From: Klebsiella quasipneumoniae subsp. quasipneumoniae
GTDB taxonomy: Bacteria; Pseudomonadota; Gammaproteobacteria; Enterobacterales; Enterobacteriaceae
Length of the DNA stretch: 64,000 nucleotides
Direction: 5' to 3'
Assembly: GCF_020525925.1 (NCBI RefSeq)
Contig: NZ_CP084876.1
Location: 1,922,001-1,986,000 of the forward strand
Shown one piece after another: positions 47,959-58,101 of this stretch (the first letter of the stretch is position 1; each line of letters begins with the position of its first letter). The notes under the pieces were generated by a model. The model did not search any database. It was not told the DNA's origin and worked only from the letters and a program-made list of their open reading frames with translations. A program made the position numbers and the translations under genes.

Positions 47959-49317
47959 CTACGGCGTCGGCGGTAACGCGGGGCGGGACGGGGCGGTGAA
48001 GCGGTTTTCCACCGCCGGCAGACCGAGCTTTTCACGCAGGGTGCCGGGCGGATAGCGGTCGCGCATGACGCCGTTACGCTGCAGAAGCGGCACCACCTGG
48101 TCAATAAAGCGGTCAAAGTCTCCCGGCAGCAGCGGGAACATCAGGTTGAACCCATCGGCGGCGCCCGCCTGCCAGGTCTCCGTTAAGGTGGCGGCAATCT
48201 CCTCGGCGCTGCCCAGCAGCAGCCAGCTATCAGAACTCTGTAATAACAACTTCCCCAACTCCAGCAGGGTGAGCTGCGGATCGTACTGGCGGATAAGCTT
48301 CAGCGCGGTACGGATGCCGTCAAAGCTCTCTTCATTGGGGAGCGGCGGCAGAGGTTGGTCCCGCGGCAGGGCGCTGAGATCCATTCGAAGATAAGAGGAG
48401 AGCAGATCGATAGCCATCTGGTCGCTCATGAGCTGCTCGTTAAGCTGCTGGCGGGCCGCCTTCTCCTCGCCGGAGTTCACCACCACCGGCAGGACCCCGG
48501 CGATGATTTTGAAATGGGCCGGATCGCGCCCGTGCTGGCGCAGCCGCTGGTTCATCTCTTCGCGATAGGCCAGCCCCTCGGCGACCGAATGAATAAACAC
48601 GAAGTGCATATCAGACCAGGCGGCGGCCAGCGCTTTTCCCGCCTCCGAAGAGCCGGCCTGCACCAGCAGCGGATGGCCCTGCGGCGGGCGAGGTACGTTG
48701 AGCGGGCCGCGGACGCGGAAGTACTCGCCCTGATAGTCGAGGTGATGCACCTTGTCGGCATCGGCGAAGACTCCGCGCGCTTTATCAAAGATTGCCGCGC
48801 CATCTTCCCAGGAATCCCACAGGCGAGTGACCACGTCGATGAATTCATTGGCCCGCTGGTAGCGGGTGCCGTGGCGGGGAAGCTGCTCCAGACCGAAGTT
48901 TGCCGCTTCTTCTTCCAGCCATGACGTCACCACATTCCAGCTTGCCCGGCCATTGCTGAGGAAATCCAGCGAGGCAAAGTACCGGGCGAGATTATAGGGT
49001 TCGTTATAGGAGGTCGACGCGGTGGCCATCAGGCCGATATGCTCCGTTACCGCGGCGAGGGCGGAGAGCAGCGTCAGGGGTTCAAGCCGGGCGTTGGCAT
49101 AGTGGCTCAGGCCGCTGGGCACCGTATCCCACACCGCGATATGGTCGGCGACAAAGATAGCGTCCAGGGTCGCCGCTTCGGCCTTACGCGCCAGGCTGGC
49201 GTAATAGTCGAGGGTAAATATGTCCGCTTCAGGCGCGTCAGGGTGGCGCCAGGAGAAACGGTAATCCCCCTGTGGGTTATAAAAGAAGAGGTTCAGGATC
49301 ATGTGTCGGTTAGACAT
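47959..49317 (-). CDS. LLM-class flavin-dependent monooxygenase (NtaA/SnaA/DszA type)
   Basis: Bacterial luciferase-like monooxygenase of 452 residues using reduced FMN. Family landmarks: ILNLFFYNPQGDYRFSWRHP at the first strand, DAIFVADHIA, LMATASTSYNEPYNLARYFASLDFLSNGRASWNVVTS and HPLLVQAGSSEAGKALAA. This subgroup oxidises sulfur- or nitrogen-containing xenobiotics and nutrients. Start taken at the ATG ending at 49317 (MSNRHMILN); an ATG ending at 49383 would add 22 residues and overlap the binding-protein gene. Last gene of the leftward ABC operon, suggesting it degrades the imported compound. Confidence 0.87.
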   Translation of the reverse strand: MSNRHMILNLFFYNPQGDYRFSWRHPDAPEADIFTLDYYASLARKAEAATLDAIFVADHIAVWDTVPSGLSHYANARLEPLTLLSALAAVTEHIGLMATASTSYNEPYNLARYFASLDFLSNGRASWNVVTSWLEEEAANFGLEQLPRHGTRYQRANEFIDVVTRLWDSWEDGAAIFDKARGVFADADKVHHLDYQGEYFRVRGPLNVPRPPQGHPLLVQAGSSEAGKALAAAWSDMHFVFIHSVAEGLAYREEMNQRLRQHGRDPAHFKIIAGVLPVVVNSGEEKAARQQLNEQLMSDQMAIDLLSSYLRMDLSALPRDQPLPPLPNEESFDGIRTALKLIRQYDPQLTLLELGKLLLQSSDSWLLLGSAEEIAATLTETWQAGAADGFNLMFPLLPGDFDRFIDQVVPLLQRNGVMRDRYPPGTLREKLGLPAVENRFTAPSRPALPPTP

Positions 49318-49360
49318 AGCGTAGACTCGCGGCTGAACGCCATCCGTGGCGGGGTGACGG

Positions 49361-50260
49361 TCAGTGTTGGGATAGGTTGGCATTAACCCACTGTTCGGCG
49401 ACGGCCGCCGGATCTTTATGCTGGAGATCTACCTGCTGGTTGAGGGCAATCAGCGTGGCATTGTCCAGCTTGCCGGAAACCTCATTGAGCACGGCGCCTA
49501 TCTCCGGCGTCAGACTGGCTTTGCGCACCAGCGGCACCACGTTCTGACTCGGTTGTTCATGTTTATCATCCTCGAGGACCACCCATTTCTCCTTCGCCAG
49601 ATTGCCCTGGGTGGAGACGACCGTCGCGACGTCGATTTTGCCCGAATTGAGCGCCAGCCGGGTGAGCGGCCCACCCATGTCCAGCGATTTCACCGCTTTG
49701 AACTCAAGACCATAGACGCGCTTCAGCCCCGGCAGGCCCAGGGCGCGTACCGCCAGCTCCGGCGGTCCGCCGATCACCAGCTGCGGGGCGACGGGCCTCA
49801 GGTCGGAGAGGGTGCGCAGATGGTATTTCTCCGCGGTCTCGGTACGTACCGCCCAGGCGGTGATCGAGGTGGCCGGGGCCGGGTTCAGCAGGGTGAAATC
49901 GGCGGGCAGGGCCTGGGCCAGCTCTGCGCTGACGTCCTGCTGGCTGGTGGCCTCGGTTTTGCCGTTATAGAAATTGAGCAGGGCGCCAAGATATTCCGGA
50001 ACGATATCGATCTCACCGCTCTGCAGCGCCGGAATAATAATTTCCCGGTTGCCGAGGTTGAGACGGGTGTTGGCCTCAATATGATTTTTCTTTAGCGCGC
50101 TGGCGTAGATGTTGGCGAGAATGGAGCTTTCGGTAAAGTTGGCCCCGCCCACGGTGACGCCGGCGGCAAAGGTGTTAACGCTCAGACTGAAGAGCCCGGC
50201 GGCCAGCAGCGAGAGACGAAATCGACGGGCGGTGACGGCCTTGCCAAATAATTGCTTCAT
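49361..50260 (-). CDS. OpuC/OsmF-type ABC transporter substrate-binding protein
   Basis: Periplasmic binding protein of 299 residues of the glycine betaine/osmoprotectant family (OpuAC/QAT). Signal peptide LSLLAAGLFSLSVNTFAA. Family core VGGANFTESSILANIYA, LNLGNREIIIPALQSGEIDIVPEYLGALLNFYNG. Compared with the betaine binders the PEYTGT loop reads PEYLGA, so ligand specificity may differ. It lies between the permease and monooxygenase genes; 61 bases separate it from the permease. Confidence 0.9.
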   Translation of the reverse strand: MKQLFGKAVTARRFRLSLLAAGLFSLSVNTFAAGVTVGGANFTESSILANIYASALKKNHIEANTRLNLGNREIIIPALQSGEIDIVPEYLGALLNFYNGKTEATSQQDVSAELAQALPADFTLLNPAPATSITAWAVRTETAEKYHLRTLSDLRPVAPQLVIGGPPELAVRALGLPGLKRVYGLEFKAVKSLDMGGPLTRLALNSGKIDVATVVSTQGNLAKEKWVVLEDDKHEQPSQNVVPLVRKASLTPEIGAVLNEVSGKLDNATLIALNQQVDLQHKDPAAVAEQWVNANLSQH

Positions 50261-50321
50261 AATACCTCTTGTATTTTCAGGTTAATCAGCGCCAGGCGCT
50301 GAGGGTAATGTCAGGTACACG

Positions 50322-50993
50322 TTAATAAGGCGCGGCAATTCGGCGGTGGGTCAGGCGTCCGGCGCAGCGGGCGAAAAGCAGTTCGCCGCCTATCGCCAGC
50401 AGGGAAACCACCAGCGAACCGCCGATCACCTGCGGGATATCCCGTTGCCCGAGGCCATCGATCAGAAAACGTCCCAGCCCGCCCAGGCCGGCATAGGCTG
50501 CGACTACCGCCGTGGCGATAAGCTGGACCAGCGCGGTGCGCATCCCGGCGAGGATCAGCGGCGCCGCCAGCGGGATCCGCAGCTGCCACAGGCTTTGCCA
50601 GGGGGTCATACCCAGCGCGATGGCCGCATCGCACAGCGGGCGGTCGGCGTGATAAATCCCCACCCAGGTGTTAGTGAGAATGGGCGGAATAGAAAGCGCG
50701 ATCAGCGCCGCCAGCACCGGGATATCGTTAAAGCCGAAAACGATGATGCATAATAAAATCAGCCCTAACGAAGGGATGGCGCGGCCAAGATTAAACAGGT
50801 TGATCACCACGAAGGCGCCTTTGCGCCAGTAACCCAGGGCGATGCCGAGCGGCAGGGCAATGGCGCAGGCAACGGCCATGCTGACCAGCACGTAATATAG
50901 GTGTTGGCCCAGGCGCAGCAGGATGCCATCGTCGCCCAGCCAGTGCTCCGGCTGGGTTAACCAGTGAAAGGTGGCGAGAAGCAGCGTCATCAT
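50322..50993 (-). CDS. OpuC/YehW-type ABC transporter permease 2
   Basis: Inner-membrane permease of 223 residues with about six helices and the family's EAA-like loop (CDAAIALGMTPWQSLWQLRIPLA). Start taken at the ATG ending at 50993, whose ATGA overlaps the TGA of the upstream permease; a GTG three codons earlier is also possible. Two permeases in one operon fit a heterodimeric channel. Confidence 0.9.
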   Translation of the reverse strand: MMTLLLATFHWLTQPEHWLGDDGILLRLGQHLYYVLVSMAVACAIALPLGIALGYWRKGAFVVINLFNLGRAIPSLGLILLCIIVFGFNDIPVLAALIALSIPPILTNTWVGIYHADRPLCDAAIALGMTPWQSLWQLRIPLAAPLILAGMRTALVQLIATAVVAAYAGLGGLGRFLIDGLGQRDIPQVIGGSLVVSLLAIGGELLFARCAGRLTHRRIAAPY

Positions 50994-51619
50994 TTCGCCC
51001 ACGGCGTTAGCCAGTCGCCGAGACGGGCAATCAGCCCGTCAAAGACCAGCGAAAGTACAAGACTGAGGACCAGGCTGACGACAATTGGCGTCAGAAAGTC
51101 CTGATTAAAGCCCGCCATCAGCAGCTGCCCGAGCCCGCCCTGACCGATCAGCGCGGTGACAGTGACCAGGCCGACCAGCGTCACCGAGGCAATGCGCAGC
51201 CCGGCAAACAGAGAGGGCAGCAGCAGCCACAGCTCGATATCGAAGAAGCGGAAACCGCGGGTGTAGCCGAGCGCCCGCGCCGACTCCAGCGCCGCCTGCG
51301 GCAGCTTCTCCATGCCGGCCAGCACGTTGCGCAGCAGGATCAACAGCGAGTACAGCGTCAGGCCAATCAGCGAGGTGGTCAGCGACAGCCCGGTAAACGG
51401 CAGCAATAAAATAAACAGCGCCAGCGAGGGAATGGTAAACAGCACGCCGCAGAGGGTGATGAGCGGCTGCGCCGTCGCGGGCCAGCGCAGGGTAATGGCT
51501 AACAGGCCGCCGGTGAGCAGGGAGCCGAAAAACAGCGCCAGCAGGACCATCCGCGCATGCTGCCAGAGAAGATCGCCGATCATCGCGCGGTTATCGATAA
51601 CCCAGCCCCAGTCAATCAT
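50990..51619 (-). CDS. OpuC/YehY-type ABC transporter permease 1
   Basis: Inner-membrane permease of 209 residues with about five to six helices. EAA-like loop ALESARALGYTRGFRFFDIELWL. A hydrophobic Val/Leu repeat (VVSLVLSLVLSLVFDGL) is near the C-terminus. It overlaps the ATPase gene by 8 bases and the second permease by 4, so all are translated together. Confidence 0.9.
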   Translation of the reverse strand: MIDWGWVIDNRAMIGDLLWQHARMVLLALFFGSLLTGGLLAITLRWPATAQPLITLCGVLFTIPSLALFILLLPFTGLSLTTSLIGLTLYSLLILLRNVLAGMEKLPQAALESARALGYTRGFRFFDIELWLLLPSLFAGLRIASVTLVGLVTVTALIGQGGLGQLLMAGFNQDFLTPIVVSLVLSLVLSLVFDGLIARLGDWLTPWAK

Positions 51620-52700
51620 GAGGTCTCACCCCCACCGCGCCGTCGAGCACCTGCTGCAGCAGGGCGTGGGACACCGCCCCCTGGTATTGTCCTTCGCTAT
51701 CCACATGCACCAGCACGCCGGTCGCCACGTCGAGCAGCGCGCTGTAGGCGAAACGCAGGCTGTGGCTGCTGGCGAGCGGGCGCTCCACCGGCAGGGTGAG
51801 ACCGTGTTGCGGATCGAACCAGTGCAGCGGACGTCGCTGGCGGTCAAGCACCAGGCGCAGCGGGCTGGCCAGCGGTGGATGGGCGCTGGCGATCGGCGTC
51901 AGCGCTTCGTCGAGCAGGGGGACATCGTGACGCGGCAGCTGGCCGACCTGAATCATACCCAGCCGTTTCAGATTGGGCTCCGGGCCGATAAAGCGGCGCA
52001 CGAACTCGCTCGCCGGGTGGGCCAGAATACGGTCGGGGGTATCAAACTGCGCCAGCACGCCGCCTTCCTGGAAAATGGCGATTTTATCGCCGAGGCGGAT
52101 CGCTTCATTGATGTCGTGGGTCACTAATACAATGGTTTTCTGCAGCCGCTGCTGCAACAGCAACAGCTCGTCCTGGAGGCGTTCACGGACCACCGGGTCG
52201 ATGGCGGCGAAGGGCTCATCCATCAGTAAAATCGGCGGATCGGCGGCGATGGCGCGGGCGATGGCCACGCGTCCCTGCTGGCCGCCGGAGAGCTGATGCG
52301 GATAGCGGTGCAGCAGATGGCTGTCGAGCGACATCAGCGCTACCAGTTCGTCAATGCGCGCGCTGATGCGCGCTTTGCTCCAGCCCGCCAGCCGCGGCAC
52401 GGTGGCGATATTTTGCGCCACGGTACGATGGGGAAAGAGCGCGGCGCTTTGCATCACGAAGCCGATCTGGCGGCGGACCTGGATAATATCAGCGTCAGCG
52501 AGGCGGACGCCCTGAATATAGACGTCGCCGCTGTCGGGAATATCCAGCTGGTTGATCATCCGCAGGATGGTGGTTTTTCCGCAGCCGCTCGGGCCGACGA
52601 AAGTGCAGAATTCGCCATGATCAATATCCAGACTGAGGTCGCGAATGGCCGGCTGGGCGCTGCCTGAATAGGTTTTGAAAAGATGCGCTAATTTTATCAT
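51612..52700 (-). CDS. OpuC-type ABC transporter ATPase with C-terminal extension
   Basis: ATPase subunit of 362 residues. Walker A GPSGCGKTT at about 38-46, signature LSGGQQGR at about 138-145, Walker B ILLMDEP, H-loop VTHDINEA. A 110-residue extension follows (about 245-362) where osmoprotectant ATPases carry CBS or regulatory domains; here the repeat is weak. Start taken at the ATG ending at 52700 (MIKLAHLFKTYSG); a TTG five codons upstream is possible. First gene of the leftward ABC-monooxygenase operon. Confidence 0.9.
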   Translation of the reverse strand: MIKLAHLFKTYSGSAQPAIRDLSLDIDHGEFCTFVGPSGCGKTTILRMINQLDIPDSGDVYIQGVRLADADIIQVRRQIGFVMQSAALFPHRTVAQNIATVPRLAGWSKARISARIDELVALMSLDSHLLHRYPHQLSGGQQGRVAIARAIAADPPILLMDEPFAAIDPVVRERLQDELLLLQQRLQKTIVLVTHDINEAIRLGDKIAIFQEGGVLAQFDTPDRILAHPASEFVRRFIGPEPNLKRLGMIQVGQLPRHDVPLLDEALTPIASAHPPLASPLRLVLDRQRRPLHWFDPQHGLTLPVERPLASSHSLRFAYSALLDVATGVLVHVDSEGQYQGAVSHALLQQVLDGAVGVRPHD

Positions 52701-52934
52701 GGCGGAATTCAACACTCTGAATAATAAAGTCCTGACCCGGAAAAAGTGGCGCCGGGATCCAGGCTCAAACTACAGAGCGCCTGCGGGGAGGGCAAATACG
52801 TTATTTGCATTTGCATAGTGAAAAGCTGGTTAATCAGTTGCGGTGGAAGAGAGGCCGGGAGGTTGTTTTATGGATTTGTGATCGGCAACACAAATGACTG
52901 CCTGCCAGGCGCCGCAAAAGATAAATTGCCAGGG

Positions 52935-52948
52935 TTGATTTTAATCAA
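52935..52948. promoter_or_regulatory. Exact FNR box
   Basis: TTGATTTTAATCAA is a full match to the FNR consensus TTGAT, 4 bases, ATCAA. It lies 235 bases from the ABC operon start and about 510 bases from tdcA; which it controls is open. Confidence 0.65.
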
Positions 52949-53378
52949 AGTATGACCGCCTGCGATATGGCGGAAAAAGCCGCCCCCTCCGCCGCACAAG
53001 AAAAACAAGATTGTGAATTTAATGTTTCTTTGATGTAAATAATGCCTGCGCCTTTTTCCCGCCCGCCGCCGATAAAATGTGATGCCAAACCGACTTGTCG
53101 TTAAATAATGGCGTTGATTATGTCCGCTTTTTATTCTTTACAGCATTAATTTAATTTTCGCCTTTTTTATCGCCCTGACGGCGCGGGTCAAATAGCGTAC
53201 AAAAAGCGTATTTTTTATCGCCATTTTGCCGTCGATGTTATCGCCATCAATTATTTTTATCCCCGCATTCGGTTACGGCAATAAACGCGCAAACGACGTT
53301 CACTATGATCTTAACGCATTGATTTTAAATGGATTATTCTGGGTGGGGAATCCTGCTAATCGGCCACGGCGGAGCCTT

Positions 53379-53394
53379 TGTGAGAGCTCTCACA
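53379..53394. promoter_or_regulatory. Exact CRP palindrome at the tdcA promoter
   Basis: TGTGAGAGCTCTCACA is TGTGA, 6 bases, TCACA, perfectly self-complementary. In E. coli tdcABC needs CRP-cAMP bound at about -41. A TGTTAC -10-like element at 53414-53419 suits that geometry. Confidence 0.85.
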
Positions 53395-53457
53395 TAACCC
53401 GCTAATCGCGATTTGTTACACTTTCCGCCGTCAACAAAGGAATGAAAGTGAGACGTG

Positions 53458-54396
53458 ATGAATACTTTTTCTCTGCCTAAAACTCAGCATCTGGTGGTTT
53501 TCCAGGAAGTGATCCGCAGCGGGTCAATCGGGGCTGGAGCAAAAGCGTTAGGACTCACTCAGCCGGCGGTCAGTAAAATCATTGGCGACATGGAAAGCTA
53601 TTTTGGCAGCGAATTAATCGTCCGGCGAAATACCGGCGTCTCGCTCACCGAGGCCGGGCAGGTATTTCTGAACTGGTCAGAGGCGATCACCCGGGAAATG
53701 AAAAATATGGTCAATGAAATGAATGCGTTGACCAACAGCACGGTGGTGGATGTCTCCTTTGGTTTTCCCTCGCTGGTGGGGTTTACCTTTATGTCGGAGA
53801 TGGTGCATCAGTTCAAAATGACCTTCCCCAAGGCGCGGGTATCGATGTATGAGGCGCAGCTCTCTGCCTTCTTGCCGGCGATCCGCGACGGGCGCCTCGA
53901 CTTTGCCATCGGGACGCTGAGCGATGAGATGAAGCTGCAGGACCTGCACGTCGAGCCGCTGTTTGAGTCTGAGTTTGTGCTGGTGGCGAACCGGGCGCGG
54001 ATCGGCAACGGCACCGTCCGCCTGGCCTCGCTCCAGCACGAGCAGTGGGTGCTGCCGGAGACCAATATGGGCTACTACAGCGAACTGCTGACCACCCTGC
54101 AGCGCAGCGGCATCCGCCGTGAAAATATCGTCAATACCGATTCGGTGGTGACGATCTATAACCTGGTGCTCAATGCCGATTTTTTGACGGTCATTCCCTG
54201 CGACATGACCACGCCGTTCGGCTCGAGCCAGTTTGTCACCATCCCCATTAAAGAGGCCTTGCCGGTGGCGCGCTATGCGGCGGTGTGGTCGAAAAATTAC
54301 CGGCTGAAAACCGCGGCGGCGTCGCTGGTGGAGATGGCGAAACAGTATTCATCGGGGCAGGGCAACCGCCACTGGCAGCCAATAGAAATTGCCTGA
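53458..54396 (+). CDS. tdcA: Transcriptional activator TdcA
   Basis: LysR-family activator of the tdc operon. The 312-residue protein has an N-terminal winged helix (HLVVFQEVIRSGSIGAGAKALGLTQPAVSKII) and an effector domain from about residue 90. Start at ATG 53458 (MNTFSLPKTQHLVVF), matching E. coli TdcA; the codon before it is GTG and would only add one residue. It precedes tdcB by 93 bases. Confidence 0.95.
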   Translation: MNTFSLPKTQHLVVFQEVIRSGSIGAGAKALGLTQPAVSKIIGDMESYFGSELIVRRNTGVSLTEAGQVFLNWSEAITREMKNMVNEMNALTNSTVVDVSFGFPSLVGFTFMSEMVHQFKMTFPKARVSMYEAQLSAFLPAIRDGRLDFAIGTLSDEMKLQDLHVEPLFESEFVLVANRARIGNGTVRLASLQHEQWVLPETNMGYYSELLTTLQRSGIRRENIVNTDSVVTIYNLVLNADFLTVIPCDMTTPFGSSQFVTIPIKEALPVARYAAVWSKNYRLKTAAASLVEMAKQYSSGQGNRHWQPIEIA

Positions 54397-54489
54397 CTGA
54401 TATTAATTAAATAATCCAACAACCATCCTCGCTGTTGTCAGCAGGATGACGCCCGGTCATTGACTTTATATTAAGATACAGAGGCCATA

Positions 54490-55479
54490 ATGCATATTAC
54501 CTACGATCTTCCGGTATCCATTGACGATATTCTCGAAGCGAAGCAACGCCTGACAGGAAAAATATATAAAACGGGTATGCCGCGGTCGAATTATTTTAGC
54601 GAACGCTGCAAGGGTGAAATATTTCTTAAATTCGAAAATATGCAGCGCACGGGTTCATTTAAAATTCGCGGCGCCTTTAATAAGCTCTGCGGCTTAACCG
54701 CAGCGGAAAAACGCAAAGGGGTGGTGGCCTGCTCAGCGGGCAACCACGCCCAGGGCGTCTCGCTCTCCTGCGCCATGCTCGGCATTGACGGGAAAGTGGT
54801 GATGCCGAAAGGGGCGCCGAAATCAAAAGTCGCCGCCACCTGCGATTATTCGGCGGAGGTGGTGCTGCATGGCGATAATTTTAACGATACCCTCGCCAAA
54901 GCCAGCGATATTGTTGAACTTGAAGGCCGTATCTTTATTCCCCCCTATGACGATCCCCAGGTTATTGCCGGGCAGGGCACCATCGGTCTCGAAATATTAG
55001 AAGATCTGTATGACGTGGATAATGTCATTGTGCCGATTGGCGGCGGGGGCTTAATTGCCGGCATCGCGATTGCGATTAAATCTATTAACCCGACGATCCG
55101 CATTATCGGCGTGCAGTCGGAGAATGTTCACGGCATGGCCGCCTCCTGGTACGCCGGAGAGATCACCAGCCATCGCCACGCCGGCACCTTAGCCGATGGC
55201 TGCGATGTCGCCCGCCCGGGAAAACTGACCTATGAAATCGCCCGCCAGCTGGTGGATGACATCGTCCTCGTCAGCGAGGACGACATTCGCCAGAGCATGG
55301 TCGCCTTAATTCAGCGCAATAAAGTGATCACCGAAGGGGCCGGAGCGTTGGCCTGCGCCGCGTTATTAAGCGGCAAATTAGACAGCTATATCCAGAACCG
55401 CAAAACGGTCAGCCTGATTTCCGGCGGCAATATCGATCTCTCGCGGGTATCGCAAATTACCGGTTTTGTTGACGCTTAA
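54490..55479 (+). CDS. tdcB: Catabolic threonine/serine dehydratase TdcB
   Basis: PLP-dependent enzyme giving 2-ketobutyrate from threonine, AMP-activated, under anaerobic catabolic conditions. The 329 residues equal E. coli TdcB, with Lys58 in [13 protein letters not shown] binding PLP and the glycine loop [13 protein letters not shown]. It lacks the C-terminal regulatory domain of biosynthetic IlvA, as expected. Second tdc gene. Confidence 0.97.
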   Translation: MHITYDLPVSIDDILEAKQRLTGKIYKTGMPRSNYFSERCKGEIFLKFENMQRTGSFKIRGAFNKLCGLTAAEKRKGVVACSAGNHAQGVSLSCAMLGIDGKVVMPKGAPKSKVAATCDYSAEVVLHGDNFNDTLAKASDIVELEGRIFIPPYDDPQVIAGQGTIGLEILEDLYDVDNVIVPIGGGGLIAGIAIAIKSINPTIRIIGVQSENVHGMAASWYAGEITSHRHAGTLADGCDVARPGKLTYEIARQLVDDIVLVSEDDIRQSMVALIQRNKVITEGAGALACAALLSGKLDSYIQNRKTVSLISGGNIDLSRVSQITGFVDA

Positions 55480-55495
55480 TTCAATACATAAGTGA

Positions 55496-56836
<1,341 letters not shown>

Positions 56837-56863
56837 TCCGGCTCAGGCCACGCGGAGTACAAC

Positions 56864-58072
56864 ATGACTGAATTTCCGGTAGTGCTGGTGATCAACTGCG
56901 GCTCGTCGTCGATCAAATTTTCCGTACTGGACGCCGCCAGCTGCGACTGCCTGCTCAACGGCGTAGCCGAGGGCATCAACGCGGACCAGGCGTCTCTCTC
57001 GCTCAACGGCGGCGAGCCGGTGGCGCTGGCGCCGCGCGGCTACGAAGGCGCCCTGCAGGCGATTGCCGGGGCATTAGCCCAACGCGATCTTATCGACAGC
57101 GTGGCCCTGATTGGCCACCGCGTCGCCCACGGCGGCGACCTCTTCACCGAGTCGGTCATTATCAGCGAGGAGGTTATCGACAATATTCGCCAGGTATCGT
57201 CCCTGGCCCCGCTGCATAACTACGCCAGCCTTAGCGGCATCGCCTCGGCGCAGCGGCTGTTCCCGGGGGTCATGCAGGTGGCGGTCTTTGATACCAGCTT
57301 TCACCAGACCCTGGCCCCGGAAGCCTTTCTCTATGGCCTGCCGTGGGAGTATTACCAGAACCTCGGGGTGCGCCGCTATGGCTTCCACGGAACCTCTCAC
57401 CGCTATGTCTCCCGGCGCGCCCTGGCGCTGCTCGGGTTGCCGGAGCAGGAGAGCGGCCTGGTGATCGCCCACCTGGGCAATGGCGCCTCGATCTGCGCGG
57501 TGCGCAACGGCCGCAGCGTGGACACCTCGATGGGGATGACGCCCCTGGAGGGGCTGATGATGGGCACCCGCAGCGGCGATGTCGACTTCGGCGCCATGGC
57601 GTGGATTGCCGCGGAAACCCGGCAGACCTTCAGCGACCTGGAGCGGGTGGCCAACACCGCCTCCGGCCTGCTGGGGATCTCCGGCCTTTCCTCCGACCTG
57701 CGGGTACTGGAGCAGGCCTGGCATGAGGGCCATGCCCGCGCCCGCCTGGCGATCAAAACCTTCGTCCATCGCATCGCCCGCCATATCGCCGGCCACGCCG
57801 CCGCGCTGCAGCGTCTCGACGGCATTATTTTCACCGGCGGGATTGGCGAAAACTCGGTGCTGATCCGTCGGCTGGTGAGCGAGCGGCTGGCGGTCTTTGG
57901 CCTTGAGATGGACGCCGCCCGCAACCAGCAGCCTAATTCGGCCGGCGAGCGCCTGATCTCCGCCGACGGCAGCCGGGTGCGCTGCGCGGTTATCCCCACC
58001 AATGAAGAGCGCATGATTGCCCTCGATGCGATCCGCTTAGGCCGGATCCACACCGCGGCGGCGCTGGCCTGA
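56864..58072 (+). CDS. tdcD: Propionate/acetate kinase TdcD
   Basis: ASKHA-fold kinase that turns propionyl-phosphate and ADP into propionate and ATP, the energy step of threonine fermentation. The 402-residue protein has an N-terminal [18 protein letters not shown], phosphate motif [16 protein letters not shown] and adenosine motif [11 protein letters not shown]. Fourth tdc gene. Confidence 0.97.
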   Translation: MTEFPVVLVINCGSSSIKFSVLDAASCDCLLNGVAEGINADQASLSLNGGEPVALAPRGYEGALQAIAGALAQRDLIDSVALIGHRVAHGGDLFTESVIISEEVIDNIRQVSSLAPLHNYASLSGIASAQRLFPGVMQVAVFDTSFHQTLAPEAFLYGLPWEYYQNLGVRRYGFHGTSHRYVSRRALALLGLPEQESGLVIAHLGNGASICAVRNGRSVDTSMGMTPLEGLMMGTRSGDVDFGAMAWIAAETRQTFSDLERVANTASGLLGISGLSSDLRVLEQAWHEGHARARLAIKTFVHRIARHIAGHAAALQRLDGIIFTGGIGENSVLIRRLVSERLAVFGLEMDAARNQQPNSAGERLISADGSRVRCAVIPTNEERMIALDAIRLGRIHTAAALA

Positions 58073-58101
58073 TTTTTTTATTCTGTAGAGAGACGATGTT
58101 C

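Larger units (their letters stand above)
52701..53457. other. 757-base gap between the ABC operon and tdcA
   Basis: No supported gene; a small frame here (52746-52955) lacks a ribosome site and coding-like composition. It contains an FNR box (52935-52948), a stem GGCGG/CCGCC near 52973-52985, an AT-rich centre (53130-53330) rich in possible bend sites, and a CRP palindrome close to tdcA. It must hold promoters for both directions. No tdcR-like divergent gene was recognised. Confidence 0.6.

Noticed and set aside
52746..52955. Small frame as a possible tdcR
   Set aside because: It runs in the same direction as tdcA instead of divergent, lacks a ribosome site and spans the FNR box.
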